NCBI GenBank assembly: GCA_050084515.1
Contig: CM114274.1
Span: forward strand, 3,844,001 to 3,908,000
Source: Blasia pusilla
Lineage: Eukaryota > Marchantiophyta > Marchantiopsida > Blasiales
Reading direction: 5' to 3'
Length of the DNA stretch: 64,000 nucleotides
Part shown: positions 22,565 through 33,192 of the stretch, one piece after another
Numbering within the stretch: the first letter of the stretch is position 1
Layout: each line of letters begins with the position of its first letter
Position numbers and translations under genes: made by a program
The notes under the pieces: generated by a model
Told to the model about the DNA's origin: nothing
Seen by the model: the letters and a program-made list of their open reading frames with translations, nothing else
Databases searched by the model: none

Positions 22565-23021
22565 ATGAATGGGGCGTTCTCGGAAAGTGAGCGAGTTTCT
22601 AACGGAACTCGAACTTTACTTCAAAGCGCAAAGGGCACATTCCTTAAGGATCATGCTCTCCACTGGTGGATGGCTCCTCGCAATGAACATATGGTCCGTG
22701 GAACCACTTTGAGTTGGGAAGAGTTCAAGGTGTTGATTGGTGACCGATTCACTCAGGAATATCAGGAGTATCCCGATGGCATAGAGTTTGTGCGGTTGCG
22801 GCAAAGCGAGTCTCTTAGCGCTTATGTGCGAGAGTTCAATGCACAAATGAACTCACTTGCCACGAATGAGTTTACAAAGAAGATTATCTTCTTAAGTGGA
22901 CTCAAGCCGAGCGCCGAAAAGGCCCTCTTCCGTATGCCTCACTTACCAGAGACGTGCATGGAGCTTCTGAGGCTAGCGGAGCAGATTGGGGACAATGAGT
23001 TCCAAAGCCAAAAGCCCTTGG
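22565..23021 (+). pseudogene. Gypsy gag, first part
   Basis: Encodes a retrotransposon capsid domain: WEEFKVLIGDRFTQEY, then LRQSESLSAYVREFNAQMNS, then FLSGLKPSAEKALF. This is the pattern of plant gypsy gag (retrotrans_gag family). The frame is cut at 23022 by an inserted LTR and resumes at about 23825. Confidence 0.85.
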
Positions 23022-23824
23022 TGTCGCGACCCTCATAACCAAACAACTCCAAATACGCACCAAGTGGAACATCAGAACTCAAGTGGACTCAGGCTGCGAT
23101 GTTCGCGCTTTGGAGAAGCTTTTGGAAAGGTCTCTTGGAAAAGTCCAAGAGACGAAACACAAAACAGAGTTGTGCGTTTCATGCGTTAGTGGTCGCGACC
23201 AGGAAACCTAGACCAAACGCAAGCCAAGACTTGAGATGGGTTGAGTCTTGGAAGGTTGGTTGGCAAAGAAGTGAGAACCAATTTTGGAACACGACTAGCG
23301 TTTGGGAAATTTGACTGTGTTTTGGACCATAAATTTTAGCCCCAAGATGAGTTTGGGACAAGTAAGAGCGCATTGGAAAGCTTATCTTGAGATAAGATAA
23401 GCTTTCCAATAAACCAAAGATCTTAGAAAATGCATAAGTACTGAATAAGATATTGTCCGAAAATGATTGTGAGAGTGATCGGGTTGAGGGCCAATTGAAG
23501 AGGCCCGGGTGTCTTTCCCTAAATGTAGGGAACCCCAGAGATCCCCACAAGTACTAGTAAGGGAGGAGTCTCTCCAAGATGTCTTGGAACACGAATCCCC
23601 ACTTTGAGCACCAAACGTCGTCTCAGAGGCACGGGATCGAACGGGAGTCTGGCGTTGGAACTTGAAACCCAAACCTGATCCAAGGGAGTGGAATTTGTAC
23701 GCCACACTTGGATTCTGACTCGAGATTCACTTTATGCAAGTCTCAATTAGGGAATCATTGGATGTCCATCGGACAATTGGAGCCGCTAGGCGTGAAACGC
23801 CGTTTGAGGTTCCTGAACCGACCA
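23022..23824 (+). mobile_element. Truncated gypsy LTR inserted in gag
   Basis: Starts TGTCGCGACCCTCATAACC exactly at the gag break. It follows the LTR consensus to about ...GAACCGACCA and lacks the last ~200 bases. The gag frame continues directly after, so this is an insertion later shortened by deletion. Confidence 0.8.
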
Positions 23825-24292
23825 AGGGACCAAGACAACAAAGGGACGTTCAAGGGGTTTTGGAATGGGGTTGAGCGTGACCATGGAGGGTCTCTCGCCC
23901 CAGCAGCAAAACAAGTGGAACTCAACGTGAAGCCAAGAGGGTCGCCGTACCCGAAGTCAACAAACGCTAAAGTGATTTGCTAAAATTGTAGCAAACCTGG
24001 GCATATGGCTAAGGGATGTGTGAGGCCCAAGGTTAGTAAACCGAGTATGATTGCGTTTGCTGCTAAGTACGTATCGGTGGGAGATCTAGATACATCTCTC
24101 CAAGTCACCAAGAGGACGCCCAATTTGGTTTACCTAGGATCTAAGATCGTTGATCGCGATGCGATGTTGCTCGTTGATAGAGGTGCTTTGCATTCCTTCT
24201 TGAGCCCGAGAATTGTGAAGGCATTGGGATTGCCAACCACTAAGGCAGAAGAACCCATTAGGGTTGGTTTTGCGGGAGGCAAGTCCCACTAG
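23825..24292 (+). pseudogene. Gypsy gag end and aspartic protease
   Basis: The CCHC zinc knuckle reads C-stop-N-C-SKPGHMAKGC at about 23981-24021, its second residue replaced by TAA. The protease follows with LLVDRGALHSFLS at about 24168-24206, where the family has V-D-T/S-G-A; the residue after the catalytic Asp is Arg, which should abolish activity. These are remnants only. Confidence 0.8.
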
Positions 24293-24489
24293 CTGTGGGA
24301 TGCGGAGTATTCGAGTTGAAGGAGAATTTCACAATTTGCAACATGGACAGAATCAACGGAGTCTTGGGGAACACGTTCTTGGATGCGTATGAAGTGGAAC
24401 TAAGGCAAAGACCTTTGAGGTTGAGCCTATTGGTAAACGGCAAATGGCTGCACGTCAGATAGGTTTGTGAGGTTTCTAGAAAGACGGAG

Positions 24490-26273
24490 TTGGTGAACGC
24501 CATCACGAGGAGGAGTTTGATCGAGTTAGAGGAAGGATTCCTTTTCTTGATGAGACAAGTAGAGGATGACGTAAGCGCGAGATGCAAAGATCAGAACTTA
24601 GCTTCAAGGGAAATTCCTCAAACACTCAAGAGAGTTGTGAAAGAATTTGGAGATGTTTTGGCTAAGGATCTTCCAACTGAGTTGCCACCACATAGGGTGG
24701 TTGATCATAAGAAAGAGGTGATACTCGGGTCTCAACCACCTTCAAAAGCACCATATAGGTTGAATCAAGAAGAACTTGCTAAGTTGAAGAAACCAATTGG
24801 ATGAACTCCTAGACAGGGGTTATATCCGAACTAGCAAGTCACCTTATGGAGCGCCCGTTCTCTTTGTGAAGAAGAAGGATGGAAAGTTGAGAGACTCTAT
24901 GTTGATTACCGAGCGCTGAATAAAGTGACGATAAGGAATAACTATCCTCTTCCGAGGATGGATGAGCTCTTTGATCGACTGTCAGGTGCCCAATATTTCA
25001 GCCGGATTGACTTGAAATGAAGATATTATCAGATTTGGATTGCCGAAGCAGATGTAGAGAAGGGCGCGTGTAGGATGATGTCGCGACCCTCATGACCAAA
25101 CGAGTGCCAAGCGGAACATCGAAACATTAGCGGGCTCACGCTAAGATGGTTTGCGCGTTGGAGTAGTCTCAAAGAAGAGACAAGAGACGAGACGCAAGCG
25201 AGGCTTCGCGTTTCAGATGTTGTGGTCGCGACCGAGAAACCTGGACCAAACGCGGAATAAGACTTGAAAGGAGTCGAGTCTAGAAAGTGGGTTGCCAAAG
25301 GAAGAATCCGGATTTGGAATGGCACTAGCGTTTGAGAGGTTCCGACTGTATTTATAACCATAACTTTTAGCGCCAAGATGCATTTGGATTAAACAAGGGT
25401 GCGTTGGAAGGCTTATGAAAAGCCGGTTCAAATGCACTTAAGATCTTTGCAAACGCCTAAGCAGCGGCTGAGAAACAACCCAGCAACACCTGTAAGTAGA
25501 GTCAGGTTGAGGGCCACAATGAAGGGCCCGACCCTCCTTTTCCAAAGAGGGGGGGGGGGGTTATTGGAGAACTCCAGAAGTACTAGTAAGGGGGAAGGTC
25601 TCCGAGAGTGCTTGGAACTCGAACCCCACTTTAGGCGCCACGGGGCGGCTCAAGGGCATGGAACGGATCGAGAGTTTGGGGTTGGGTTGGAAAACCTGAA
25701 CCAAGTCTACGGAGGCGATTTTAGACATCCCTCTTGGATTTCATCCCGCGACTCAATTACTTGGGTCTCGGTTTGGAACTCGCACGAGGTCCGTTGAACA
25801 GTTGGGATCGCTAGGCACGCAAGTGTCGTTTTAGGTTCCCGGACTAATCAATAAGTCTGTTCCAAGTCTTGAAGGACTTGCCATGTTTTGGAAACTAGGA
25901 ATTAAGGAAGGTTGAGCTTGATGAGACGCCGAGTTGAGAACTTGGTGGGTTGGAACGCTGGTTGGCCCGGACCCGACTAACGAGAGTGCGTGTTTGGATG
26001 CAGATCGGCGATGAGATCGTGTCCCACTGAACGTACGCTTCCGCAACACTAAAGATTGACGTTCAAGGAGAGTATGGGCACGACAAGGGATGAGGTACGG
26101 TTCACTCAAGTTTTTGGTAATGCCTTTTGGTCTTTGTAATGCGCCTGCGACATTCACTACTTTGATGAACTCCATCTTTCATAAGGAAGCGGATGAGTAT
26201 GTGATCATCTACATAGATGACATAATCATCTATTCGAAAATACTAGAGGAGCACGCTTGACATTTAAAGACGG
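24490..26273 (+). pseudogene. Gypsy reverse transcriptase, interrupted
   Basis: Before the inserted [22 protein letters not shown], then after a frameshift [19 protein letters not shown] and DELFDRLSGAQYFSRIDLK. After it: [20 protein letters not shown] and the catalytic YIDD box in [15 protein letters not shown] (about 26196-26240). A stop (TGA, about 25018) and frameshifts disable it. The domain order and wording are typical of plant chromoviruses. Confidence 0.85.
25079..26087 (+). mobile_element. Solo LTR inserted in reverse transcriptase
   Basis: A complete 1,009-bp LTR, TGTCGCGACCCTCATGACC to GGGCACGACAAG, flanked by the direct repeat GGATGA (25073-25078 and 26088-26093). Removing it with one repeat rejoins the RT frame. 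It has no internal region. Confidence 0.88.
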
Positions 26274-26687
26274 TGTCGTATAGTAAAATCAGTTAGTGTA
26301 TAAACTCTTTCTTCGTTAAGTGTTAAATAGAGTTTTATTAGTATTAAAAAAATTAGCTTAGGAAAAGGAAATTCCCATATTTAAATATTTTTATGGTGCA
26401 TCTTTTATGGGGGCCTAACTTTAGGAAAAGAGGTAATAAATAAAAGATGACTTTATAAAAGTAAAGTAGTGAGGTTGGTGCTTTAATGGAAAGCAAAAGT
26501 AGGCTTGGTTGGTGGCTAGGTTAGTTGGGGTAATTTGGAAAATATCAAGTGGATAAAAGAGGATATTTTGGAAGAGATAAGAGGAAATCTACTTGTGTCA
26601 AAATATGATTGGCTAAGCCTTGAGAGGAAGCCATGTGGCACAAAATAAGATTAGTTCTATTTCGTACTCTTGTGGATCTCTTGTGAG

Positions 26688-26696
26688 TATATAAAG
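26688..26696 (+). promoter_or_regulatory. TATA box in the second-family LTR
   Basis: TATATAAAG, followed at about 30-35 bases by an A/C-rich stretch suitable for initiation. Its position about a third of the way into the element fits a U3 promoter of an LTR. Confidence 0.5.
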
Positions 26697-26863
26697 AGGA
26701 GGGACCTTCAAAGGTTCATCACCTTGTATTCCACATCTTGAGTCTCTCGTGTCACTCTTGGGTGTATGGCTTTGGGATTGCTTGCTCTTCCAATGAGAGT
26801 GGATCACCCCTCTTGGGAGAGTAACTTGACCATGGTCCATTCTTCGAGAGGTTTCTAGAGTGT

Positions 26864-26864
<1 letters not shown>

Positions 26865-26915
<51 letters not shown>
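26865..26915. repeat. (GT)n microsatellite
   Basis: An uninterrupted run of about 25 GT units inside the second-family LTR-like element. Confidence 0.95.
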
Positions 26916-26917
<2 letters not shown>

Positions 26918-27591
26918 GATGAGAGGTTTGTCACCTTAGAGGAGTTTAGTCATATTAAAATAGTGAATGTTTTGGCTTGTTACTTTTCCAATGAGAGTGA
27001 TTTACCCCTCCTGGGAGAATAACTCCGCCAAAACCCATTCTTGAGGAGAGTAGAGAATGTCTATCAAGCATGGATAGGGGTGGAGCACGAGTTGTGCCCG
27101 ACTTTCCTTTCCTCAATCCATACCATGTCAAGATACTCTTTATAGATAGGCACTGGTTCACTCGCTATTTAGTTTATCATTCTGGGGAGGCGTTCATGAA
27201 CCAGGTCATTCAATCTCCAACTCCGGTCATCCTTCCTATCATCACATATGGAAGGATATGGGATTGTAGTTTGTATGTTTTTATATAGGGATCCATGGAC
27301 GTCAATAGGTCTGCTCAAGTAGGGTTTAACACTATTTGTGCTATCTTCCTCATGTACAATCGTAAAGTAGTTTATAGGGATTTTATAGTTAGGAATTTTG
27401 AGGTCCGGTGTTATGAAGAAGTGATCGACTCGGCACTTCCATTTGTGATACCTATCGTGAGAGAATGGAGAGTATACATAATAATTTTGTATTGAAAAAG
27501 GAGAATTTCTTAGAGGGTTCACCTTGCATCGACCACGTCTGCCGTACCTAGAAGGTCTGCCCTTACTCGAAGAAAGGCTCTCAACACGACA

Positions 27592-28412
27592 ACGGTGTTT
27601 GAGAAACTCAAGGCGAACAAGATGTATGCGAATGCGGACAAGAGTGAGTTTGGTTTGACAAAGATCCAGTTCTTGGGGCATGTGGTTAGAGCTGATGGAG
27701 TGAGTCCAGATATGGAGAAGGTAAGCGCGCAATTTCCGAATGGGAACCGCCTTCCACTGTGAAGGGGATGAGGAGGTTCATCGGAGGGGTCTAGTTTTAC
27801 CGGATATACGTGAAGAACTTTTCAGGAATAGTGAAACCTCTTGGACTTCCAAGTTTGCCAACACAACATGGACCGAGGAAGTAGATAAGGCGTTCAACCA
27901 AGTCAAGGAGATCCTCTCGCAAGAACCAATTCTTAATTAAGTTGGTGAAGTTCAACCAACTGTTCGAGGTACACATTGATGCTAGTGATTTCGTGATTGC
28001 AGTAATGTTGGTGCAAAAAGGGAGACGTGTAGCATACGAGAGCAAAAAGCTTAGCGATACCAAAAGGAGATGGCCCACTCATGAGAAAGAGTTGTTAACG
28101 ATGGTTCATTGTTTGAGGAAGTGGCTTCACTTTTTGGGACTTCACAAGACTCGAGTATTCACCGATAATATATCGCTCAAGTATTTTGAGACCCAGGATC
28201 GCGTAACACCGAAGCAACTTCGATGGCATGATACCTTGGCGTTGACAAATGTGGAGCTAATCCATAAGCCAAGGAAAGAAAATGTTATTCTAGATGCGTT
28301 AAGTCGTAGGGATGAGCATATGCCATCAATGACACAAGTTTTGAGAGCAATGTTCCCTAACAGCACAGACTTGGAAAGAAGGATTCATGAAGGATACATA
28401 TTGGATGCGTAA
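27592..28412 (+). pseudogene. Gypsy RT connection and RNase H domain
   Basis: Starts with FEKLKANKMYANADKSEFG and FLGHVVRADGVSPD, the RT thumb region. RNase H follows in an open stretch 27942-28412 with FEVHIDASDFVIAVMLVQKG, then KLSDTKRRWPTHEKELLTMV, then TDNISLKYFETQ (DxxN of the RNase H core). It ends with a linker containing ALSRRDE. Frames are broken near 27740-27940. Confidence 0.85.
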
Positions 28413-28433
28413 GCGAGTGAGTACCTTGGGAAG

Positions 28434-29270
28434 TTGAAGCAAGGCGAGAAGGTGACCAATCTAAGTTTGAGGCATGGTTTGCTAAGGTTTAAGCAGAGCA
28501 GGATCTATGTGGGCCAAGGCAAGCTACGGACCAAAGTGTTTGTGGAATGTCATGACGGACCTTTGGCAAGACATAAAGGGGAGAAATCCACTCTTGCTGT
28601 TTATGCCAAGAGGTTCTTCTAGCCCAACATGAAGGAAGATGTTGCTCAATATGTGAAGACTTGCGTGACCTATCACGTGAACAAAGTTTCTTATGCGAAG
28701 AGGCAAGGCTTACTTCGTCCTTTGCCGATCTCGAAGGGACCCTTGCAAAGCATTAGCATGGATTTCATTACGAGTCTTCCGCAATCTGAGGGATACAAGG
28801 CTATACTTGTGATAATTATCGGTTTAGCAAGTTGGGGAGGTTTGTGCTGACGAAAGATTGTGGGATGGCCTATACGACTTCATGACTGTTCCTAGATAGT
28901 TGGTGGCAAGCTTATGAATTGCCTAGGAGCATTGTGTCCGATCGTGATCCGAAGTTTACCAATGCCTTTTGGAAACATCTATTCAAGAGGTTCAAGATCA
29001 AACTCAACTTTAGTACGACCTTCCAATACTCGGTCGTGAACCAATACTTAAGGAACTACGTGAGTGCAGACCAACGAAATTGGGCAAAGTGGCTAAGTAT
29101 GGCTGAGTATTGTTACAACTCCACCAAGCATTCTACAACTGAAGAATCTTCGTTTCTTCTCGCATATCAAAGAGAACTAGAAGGGCATCTTGACTTGGCC
29201 CTTTCAAGGGGCGCTACATCAGCACACACTCATCAAGCAACTGCGGAATGTTTGTTAGTGGAAATCTAGG
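28434..29270 (+). pseudogene. Gypsy integrase, core damaged
   Basis: The zinc-binding region HDGPLARHKG...CVTYHVNK (28550-28690) has lost its second cysteine, and TAG stands where Trp is expected at 28620. The catalytic core keeps the two aspartates (SMDFITSLPQ; SDRDPKFTNAFW). The segment that should bear the catalytic glutamate is shortened: TTFQYSVVNQYLRNYV lacks the usual HPQTDGQTE block. Confidence 0.85.
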
Positions 29271-29320
29271 AATGACAAGAGCGAGCGAGAAGAAGTCTTA
29301 CCAAGGCTCAACTAAGGTAC

Positions 29321-29764
29321 ATGAAGCATGCTAACAAAAGTTGGCGCCAAGTGAGTTTCCAAGTTGAGGAACAAGTGTGGTTGAGTGTAAAGAATCTCAC
29401 TCTTCCGAAGGAATTATCCACAAAATTTTCAGCCAAGTATGCTGGACCGTATGTGATCAAGGCAAAGCCGTTTGAGGATGTGTATACTTTGGAGCTGCCA
29501 AAGGAGTTCAAAATTCACCCGACTTTCCATGTTTCATTATTGAAGAAGTGTCTTCAAGACAATATGTGTCCGGAACGAAGGATTCGGTTGAGACCAGAAC
29601 CGGTCATCAGAAATAAGGAACCAAAGTTTGAGGTGGAGACCATTCTGCGTTCTAGACGTAGAGCCGCCAAGTTTAAGTACTTGGTCAAGTGGAAAGGCTA
29701 CCGTGTGAAAGAGGCAACTTCGATTGCGGAGGCAGATCTTAAACACGCGCAAGAGGCATTGTGA
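29321..29764 (+). pseudogene. Gypsy integrase C-terminus with chromodomain
   Basis: A 147-aa frame. After the GPY/F region (FSAKYAGPYVIKAK; HPTFHVSLLKKC) it ends in a chromodomain: FEVETILRSRR..., KYLVKWKGYR (about residues 115-124), then a degenerate helix. Chromodomains direct chromovirus insertion towards modified histones. This frame is open but the rest of the polyprotein is broken, so it is called a pseudogene fragment. Confidence 0.85.
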
Positions 29765-30505
29765 GACTTCAAATTTATGCAAGATAGGCACATACCTTAG
29801 TATATGGTGAAGCAAAGGACATAAGTTGTGACCAAGAAGTTTGGGCCGATAACCCGTTGTAACTAGAAAAGTTTAGTTGTTGCCATAAAGAATGCATGGA
29901 TTTGGAGATTCGATGCTAGTGATTGTGATTTTGAGTTTGGTAGTGCATGGCAATGAGTAGTTCTTCATATGCTTAGGATGTAGGTCAAAGGAGGCAAAAA
30001 AATGAGTATTTGAGGTGAGAGCTTGTATTCGGATAAGGCATCTAGATCAAGACCAAATGTTAAAGTACTAACATTTGGGCCCATCCTAACCTCGGCGGGG
30101 TAGATTAGTCTGTCTTGGGGTTTGTGGTGATCTAATTCATGATTCATGAGTGAACTTAGTGATGTGCCTAAGTAGAATATGAGTGACCCAAAAGTAGTAC
30201 GAATTGGCTAGGTAATATAAACAAGCGGTTGTTTACAAATAATGAGTGAATGAAGTTCTAGGTTGTAGACTTAGTTAGCTTATTTTGATAATTTAGATTA
30301 GTTCTGAAGAACAAGTCTAGGCTGATTGAAGTGAAGAAGCTAATAATTTTTAGAGTTGCAAGCGACAACCTAACACTTAATCCAAAAGAGGAATTGGGGG
30401 TTAGCTACGAGAATACGATTCAGTGTTAAGGGGTCCGCTTCCCAAAATTTAACATTAAAAAAGGTTTGCGTTGATGAGGATATCAACCTCCTAAGGAGGT
30501 ATGAT
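29765..30505 (+). mobile_element. Gypsy 3' untranslated region
   Basis: Non-coding stretch between the chromodomain stop and the 3' LTR. It is homologous to 1793-2437 and ends in a purine-rich tract (CTAAGGAGGTATGAT) at the LTR border. Confidence 0.7.
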
Positions 30506-31212
30506 TGTCGCAACCCTCATCACTAAACGAACACCAAATAGGCGCGAAGCGGAACATCAGAACTCTAGTGTACTCACGCTACAATGGTCGCGGTTTGGAG
30601 AGGCTTTTGGAAAGGTCTCTTGGAAAAGTCCAAGAGACGAAACGCGGAATAGAGTTGTGTGTTTCATGCATTAGTGGTCGCAACCAAGAAGACTAGACGA
30701 AACGAAAACCAAGACTTGAGATGAGTTGAGTCTTGGAAGGTTGGTTGCCAAAGAGGTGAGAACCAATTTTAGAACACGACTAGCGTTTGGGGAATTTGAC
30801 TGTGTTTTGGACCATAAAGTTTAGCCCCAAGATGTGTTTGGGACAATCAAGGGCGCGTTGAAAAGCTTAACTCGAGACGCTTCCACCGCACCAAAGATCT
30901 CAGAAAACGCATAAGTACAAGCTGAGACATTAGCCAGAAACGACTGTGAGAGCAATCGGTTGAGGGCCAATCTGAGGAGCTCGATTGTGTTTCCCTAAAG
31001 TTAGGGGGACCCCGGTGATCCCCAGAACTACTAGTAAGGGGGAGTCTCTCCAAGGAGCCTTGGAACACCAGTCCCACTTTGAGCGCCAAACGGCGTCTGA
31101 AGGGCACGATATGGAAGAAGAGTTTGGCGTTGGAACTCAAAACCCAAACCTGATCCAAGGGAGTGGACTTCGTAAGCCACACTTGGATTCCAACCCTCGA
31201 TTCATGTTTTGA
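30506..31212 (+). mobile_element. 3' LTR of the gypsy element, truncated
   Basis: Starts TGTCGCAACCCTCATCACT and follows the LTR consensus for about 707 bases to ...GATTCATGTTTTGA, then stops abruptly in unrelated sequence. The last ~300 bases are missing. Confidence 0.8.
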
Positions 31213-31484
31213 ATGGCGGGTAAAATAATGTACTTTGGAGAATAAAAAATAATGATTTTGCAAATATTACAAGATTCACACGAATGTGCACTCATCACCA
31301 CTCATGTCGGAAAACCACGTGACAATGATATCCAGTGGAGAAAAAGATTGCTGCTCTTGCTAGCGTCACAAAATCCAAGGCATTTCCTCAAACAACTTCA
31401 ATTTGGGATCTCCTAAACCACAACCTCATCATGAACATGACCAATCCGCAATGGGGAGAGCCCATGCAACTAGAGTGGCAAATG

Positions 31485-31528
<44 letters not shown>

Positions 31529-31712
31529 CTTAATGTTGTGCGCTAAGCAACAAAGAGAAATAGTCTCAAAGGCGACAACCTTGGAGACAAGGCATTCCAG
31601 CATAATTATCATCGGAAGGTTTGAGCTTCGGTTTTTCCACGCAGAAAATAGTGTAGAGTGCGCATAACAAGCCCGATGAGAACTCGATCAATAGCTTCTG
31701 AATCGGAATTAA
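31213..31712. other. Intergenic with GA microsatellite
   Basis: Unique-looking DNA with no recognised gene. A frame at 31335-31667 is driven by the GA repeat, which encodes alternating Glu-Arg, and is not credible as a protein. Confidence 0.4.
31489..31523. repeat. (GA)n microsatellite
   Basis: About 17 GA units with one late interruption (AGAAAGAG). Confidence 0.9.
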
Positions 31713-31852
31713 TCTATATTATTATTGGAGAATGTCTTGATTTACAAACACCTCTTTACAAAAAATATTTCATAGGTTAACATCAACAAGAAAATTATTT
31801 GAATTTGTATGCAATGGCGAAACTCTTCGAACACCTTCTTACTTCCCACCTT
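31713..31852 (+). mobile_element. Short Helitron-like element, partial
   Basis: Starts TCTATATTATTATTGGAGAA after an A and continues with TTGATTTACAAACACCTCTT and CAACAAGAAAATTATTTGAA, matching the copy at 1060. The 3' end is uncertain: the hairpin is absent and the sequence fades near CACCTTACTAATGA, about 80 bases from the SOX stop codon. Confidence 0.4.
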
Positions 31853-31932
31853 ACTAATGAACCCTAAACGTATTTATGCTCCACCGGCAGAAGTCGTAAT
31901 CACATGAGTGAGGGAGCGTCGAATCCGCGAGC

Positions 31933-33192
31933 TCATGCAACGGCCGGTGAGAACAGCACTTGCGCCGCGATATCCTTCACGTTGCCGGCAGGGTTTTCGG
32001 AGAAGCGCTTCAGAGAAAAGTGGTGCATGGGAACTCCCGGAGCAGTTCCCGTGAGGGCCAAATCTGCCATGATTCTCCCCACCAGAGGTCCCATTTTGAA
32101 TCCGTGGCCGGAGAATCCCGCAGCGATGAGGACGTCGCTCTCTCCACTCGCGGCGGAATCGAAAGCAGGCAAGAAGTCCAGGATGAAATCCTCGTCCGGA
32201 GTCATGCTGTAGATACAGCCCTCTGCTAAAACGGGGACTTGGTGTTTCACTTTCCCTCGAAACACCGACGCCAGAAACGGCGAGACGAGACTCTCGAGCG
32301 CCGCGAGGTCCGGGGCCACGTTGCGATTGTCGGGGTCGCACACAGTGCCGGAATGCAGGCTCACTTTGATGAGGCCAGGGTATTCGATCGACGGAGTTCC
32401 GTAGAGGAAATTCTCGCCATAGCCCAGGAAGACCGGGAAGCCGCCCTCCTCTGTGAAAAGATGGGACTCCGCTTCCTCTACGGCCCAGTAGGCGATGGAC
32501 GTGTGCAGGGGCACGACCGGGATCTCCACATTGCAAATCTGCCTGACGAGTTTGGGCGCCCACGATCCTGAGGCGAGGATGCACTTGCGGCCGATGGCAG
32601 TGCCTCGGCTGGTGCTCACGGACACCCCTCGGGCTCCTTGGGGAGGGGGAGAAATGCGTTCGACTTTCGCTCGGTCTCTTAAGGTGGCTCCGTGTTTGGC
32701 AGCCAACGCGAGGAACATGGAAACCGCCTTGGAAGCGCGGAGAGTACCTCCCTGCTCGGTGAAAATGGCGTACGAATCGTCGGGTAGGCTTACGGAGGGG
32801 AAGCGGCGGGCGACCTGCGCGGGGGTCAGGATCTCGTGCTCGAGGTGGAACTTCTGAAGAGAGCGGATGACGGCGGCGAGGCTGGGATCGTCTCGAGGTC
32901 CGAAGTCCAGTTGCCCTGTTTTCGTGTATACGGCATAGCCTGCGTCGCGTTCCGCATCCGCCCACAGCTTGTAGCTCTCCAGCATCATTTCCGTGTAGTA
33001 GTCTTCGGGGTAGGTGATCCGAATGGTGCGCGATTCACCGTGCGATGAGCCTCTCCGATGCAGGAAGTCGTACTGCTCCAGCAGGAGCACCGATTTGCCT
33101 CTCTTTGCTACTTGGTATGCAATGCAGCTGCCCATGATTCCGGCCCCTACGACCACCACGTCGTACTCCCCGGATATGCCCTCGTCGCCCAT
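31933..33192 (-). CDS. SOX: Sarcosine / L-pipecolate oxidase-type flavoenzyme
   Basis: FAD-dependent amine oxidase of the monomeric sarcosine oxidase family; plant members (Arabidopsis SOX) oxidise sarcosine, N-methyl amino acids and L-pipecolate, producing H2O2. Single open frame, 419 aa, no intron. Visible features: the FAD dinucleotide motif VVVVGAGIMG at residues 12-21 with acidic E39 at the end of the second strand; the family block RGSSHGESRTIR at 47-58; Cys326 in GCIYSMTPDEDF, the position of covalent FAD attachment; and AGFSGHGFKMGP near 358-369. The length matches plant homologues. The first ATG gives a short leader before the FAD motif, as expected. The C-terminus (PAVA) is not a canonical peroxisomal PTS1. 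It is GC-richer than the surrounding repeats and intact. The substrate cannot be fixed from sequence. Confidence 0.93.
   Translation of the reverse strand: MGDEGISGEYDVVVVGAGIMGSCIAYQVAKRGKSVLLLEQYDFLHRRGSSHGESRTIRITYPEDYYTEMMLESYKLWADAERDAGYAVYTKTGQLDFGPRDDPSLAAVIRSLQKFHLEHEILTPAQVARRFPSVSLPDDSYAIFTEQGGTLRASKAVSMFLALAAKHGATLRDRAKVERISPPPQGARGVSVSTSRGTAIGRKCILASGSWAPKLVRQICNVEIPVVPLHTSIAYWAVEEAESHLFTEEGGFPVFLGYGENFLYGTPSIEYPGLIKVSLHSGTVCDPDNRNVAPDLAALESLVSPFLASVFRGKVKHQVPVLAEGCIYSMTPDEDFILDFLPAFDSAASGESDVLIAAGFSGHGFKMGPLVGRIMADLALTGTAPGVPMHHFSLKRFSENPAGNVKDIAAQVLFSPAVA

Larger units (their letters stand above)
26274..27591 (+). mobile_element. Second-family LTR-like element inserted after the YIDD box
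   Basis: A 1,318-bp insert with 6-bp inverted termini TGTCGT...ACGACA and a 4-bp flanking repeat ACGG (26270-26273 and 27592-27595). Outside it the RT connection region continues (FEKLKANKMYANADKSEF). The body is unlike the main LTR family. It holds a clear TATA box, a GT microsatellite and two similar blocks with CCAATGAGAGTGR.T.ACCCCTC (26790 and 26985). Its length, TG...CA ends and TATA suggest a solo LTR of an unidentified retrotransposon. The 187-aa minus-strand frame at 27169-27732 overlaps its edge and is probably fortuitous. Confidence 0.65.
21071..31212 (+). mobile_element. Ty3/gypsy chromovirus, nested and degraded
   Basis: One element can be followed in order: 5' LTR (21071-22095), PBS, gag, zinc knuckle, protease, reverse transcriptase, RNase H, integrase, C-terminal chromodomain, 3' untranslated region and a 3'-truncated LTR (30506-31212). 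Three later events interrupt it: a 3'-truncated LTR in gag (23022-23824), a solo LTR in RT (25079-26087) and a different LTR-like element just after the RT YIDD box (26274-27591). The gag-pol order with a terminal chromodomain places it in the chromovirus lineage. Many stops and frameshifts make it non-functional. Confidence 0.9.

Noticed and set aside
31335-31667. A 110-aa frame with a Glu-Arg run
   Set aside because: Created by the GA microsatellite; no similarity outside it.
31874-32965. A 363-aa minus-strand frame overlapping SOX
   Set aside because: It is an alternative frame of the same strand as SOX, rich in Arg/Pro/Ser as expected from GC-rich out-of-frame reading. SOX itself matches its family along its whole length.
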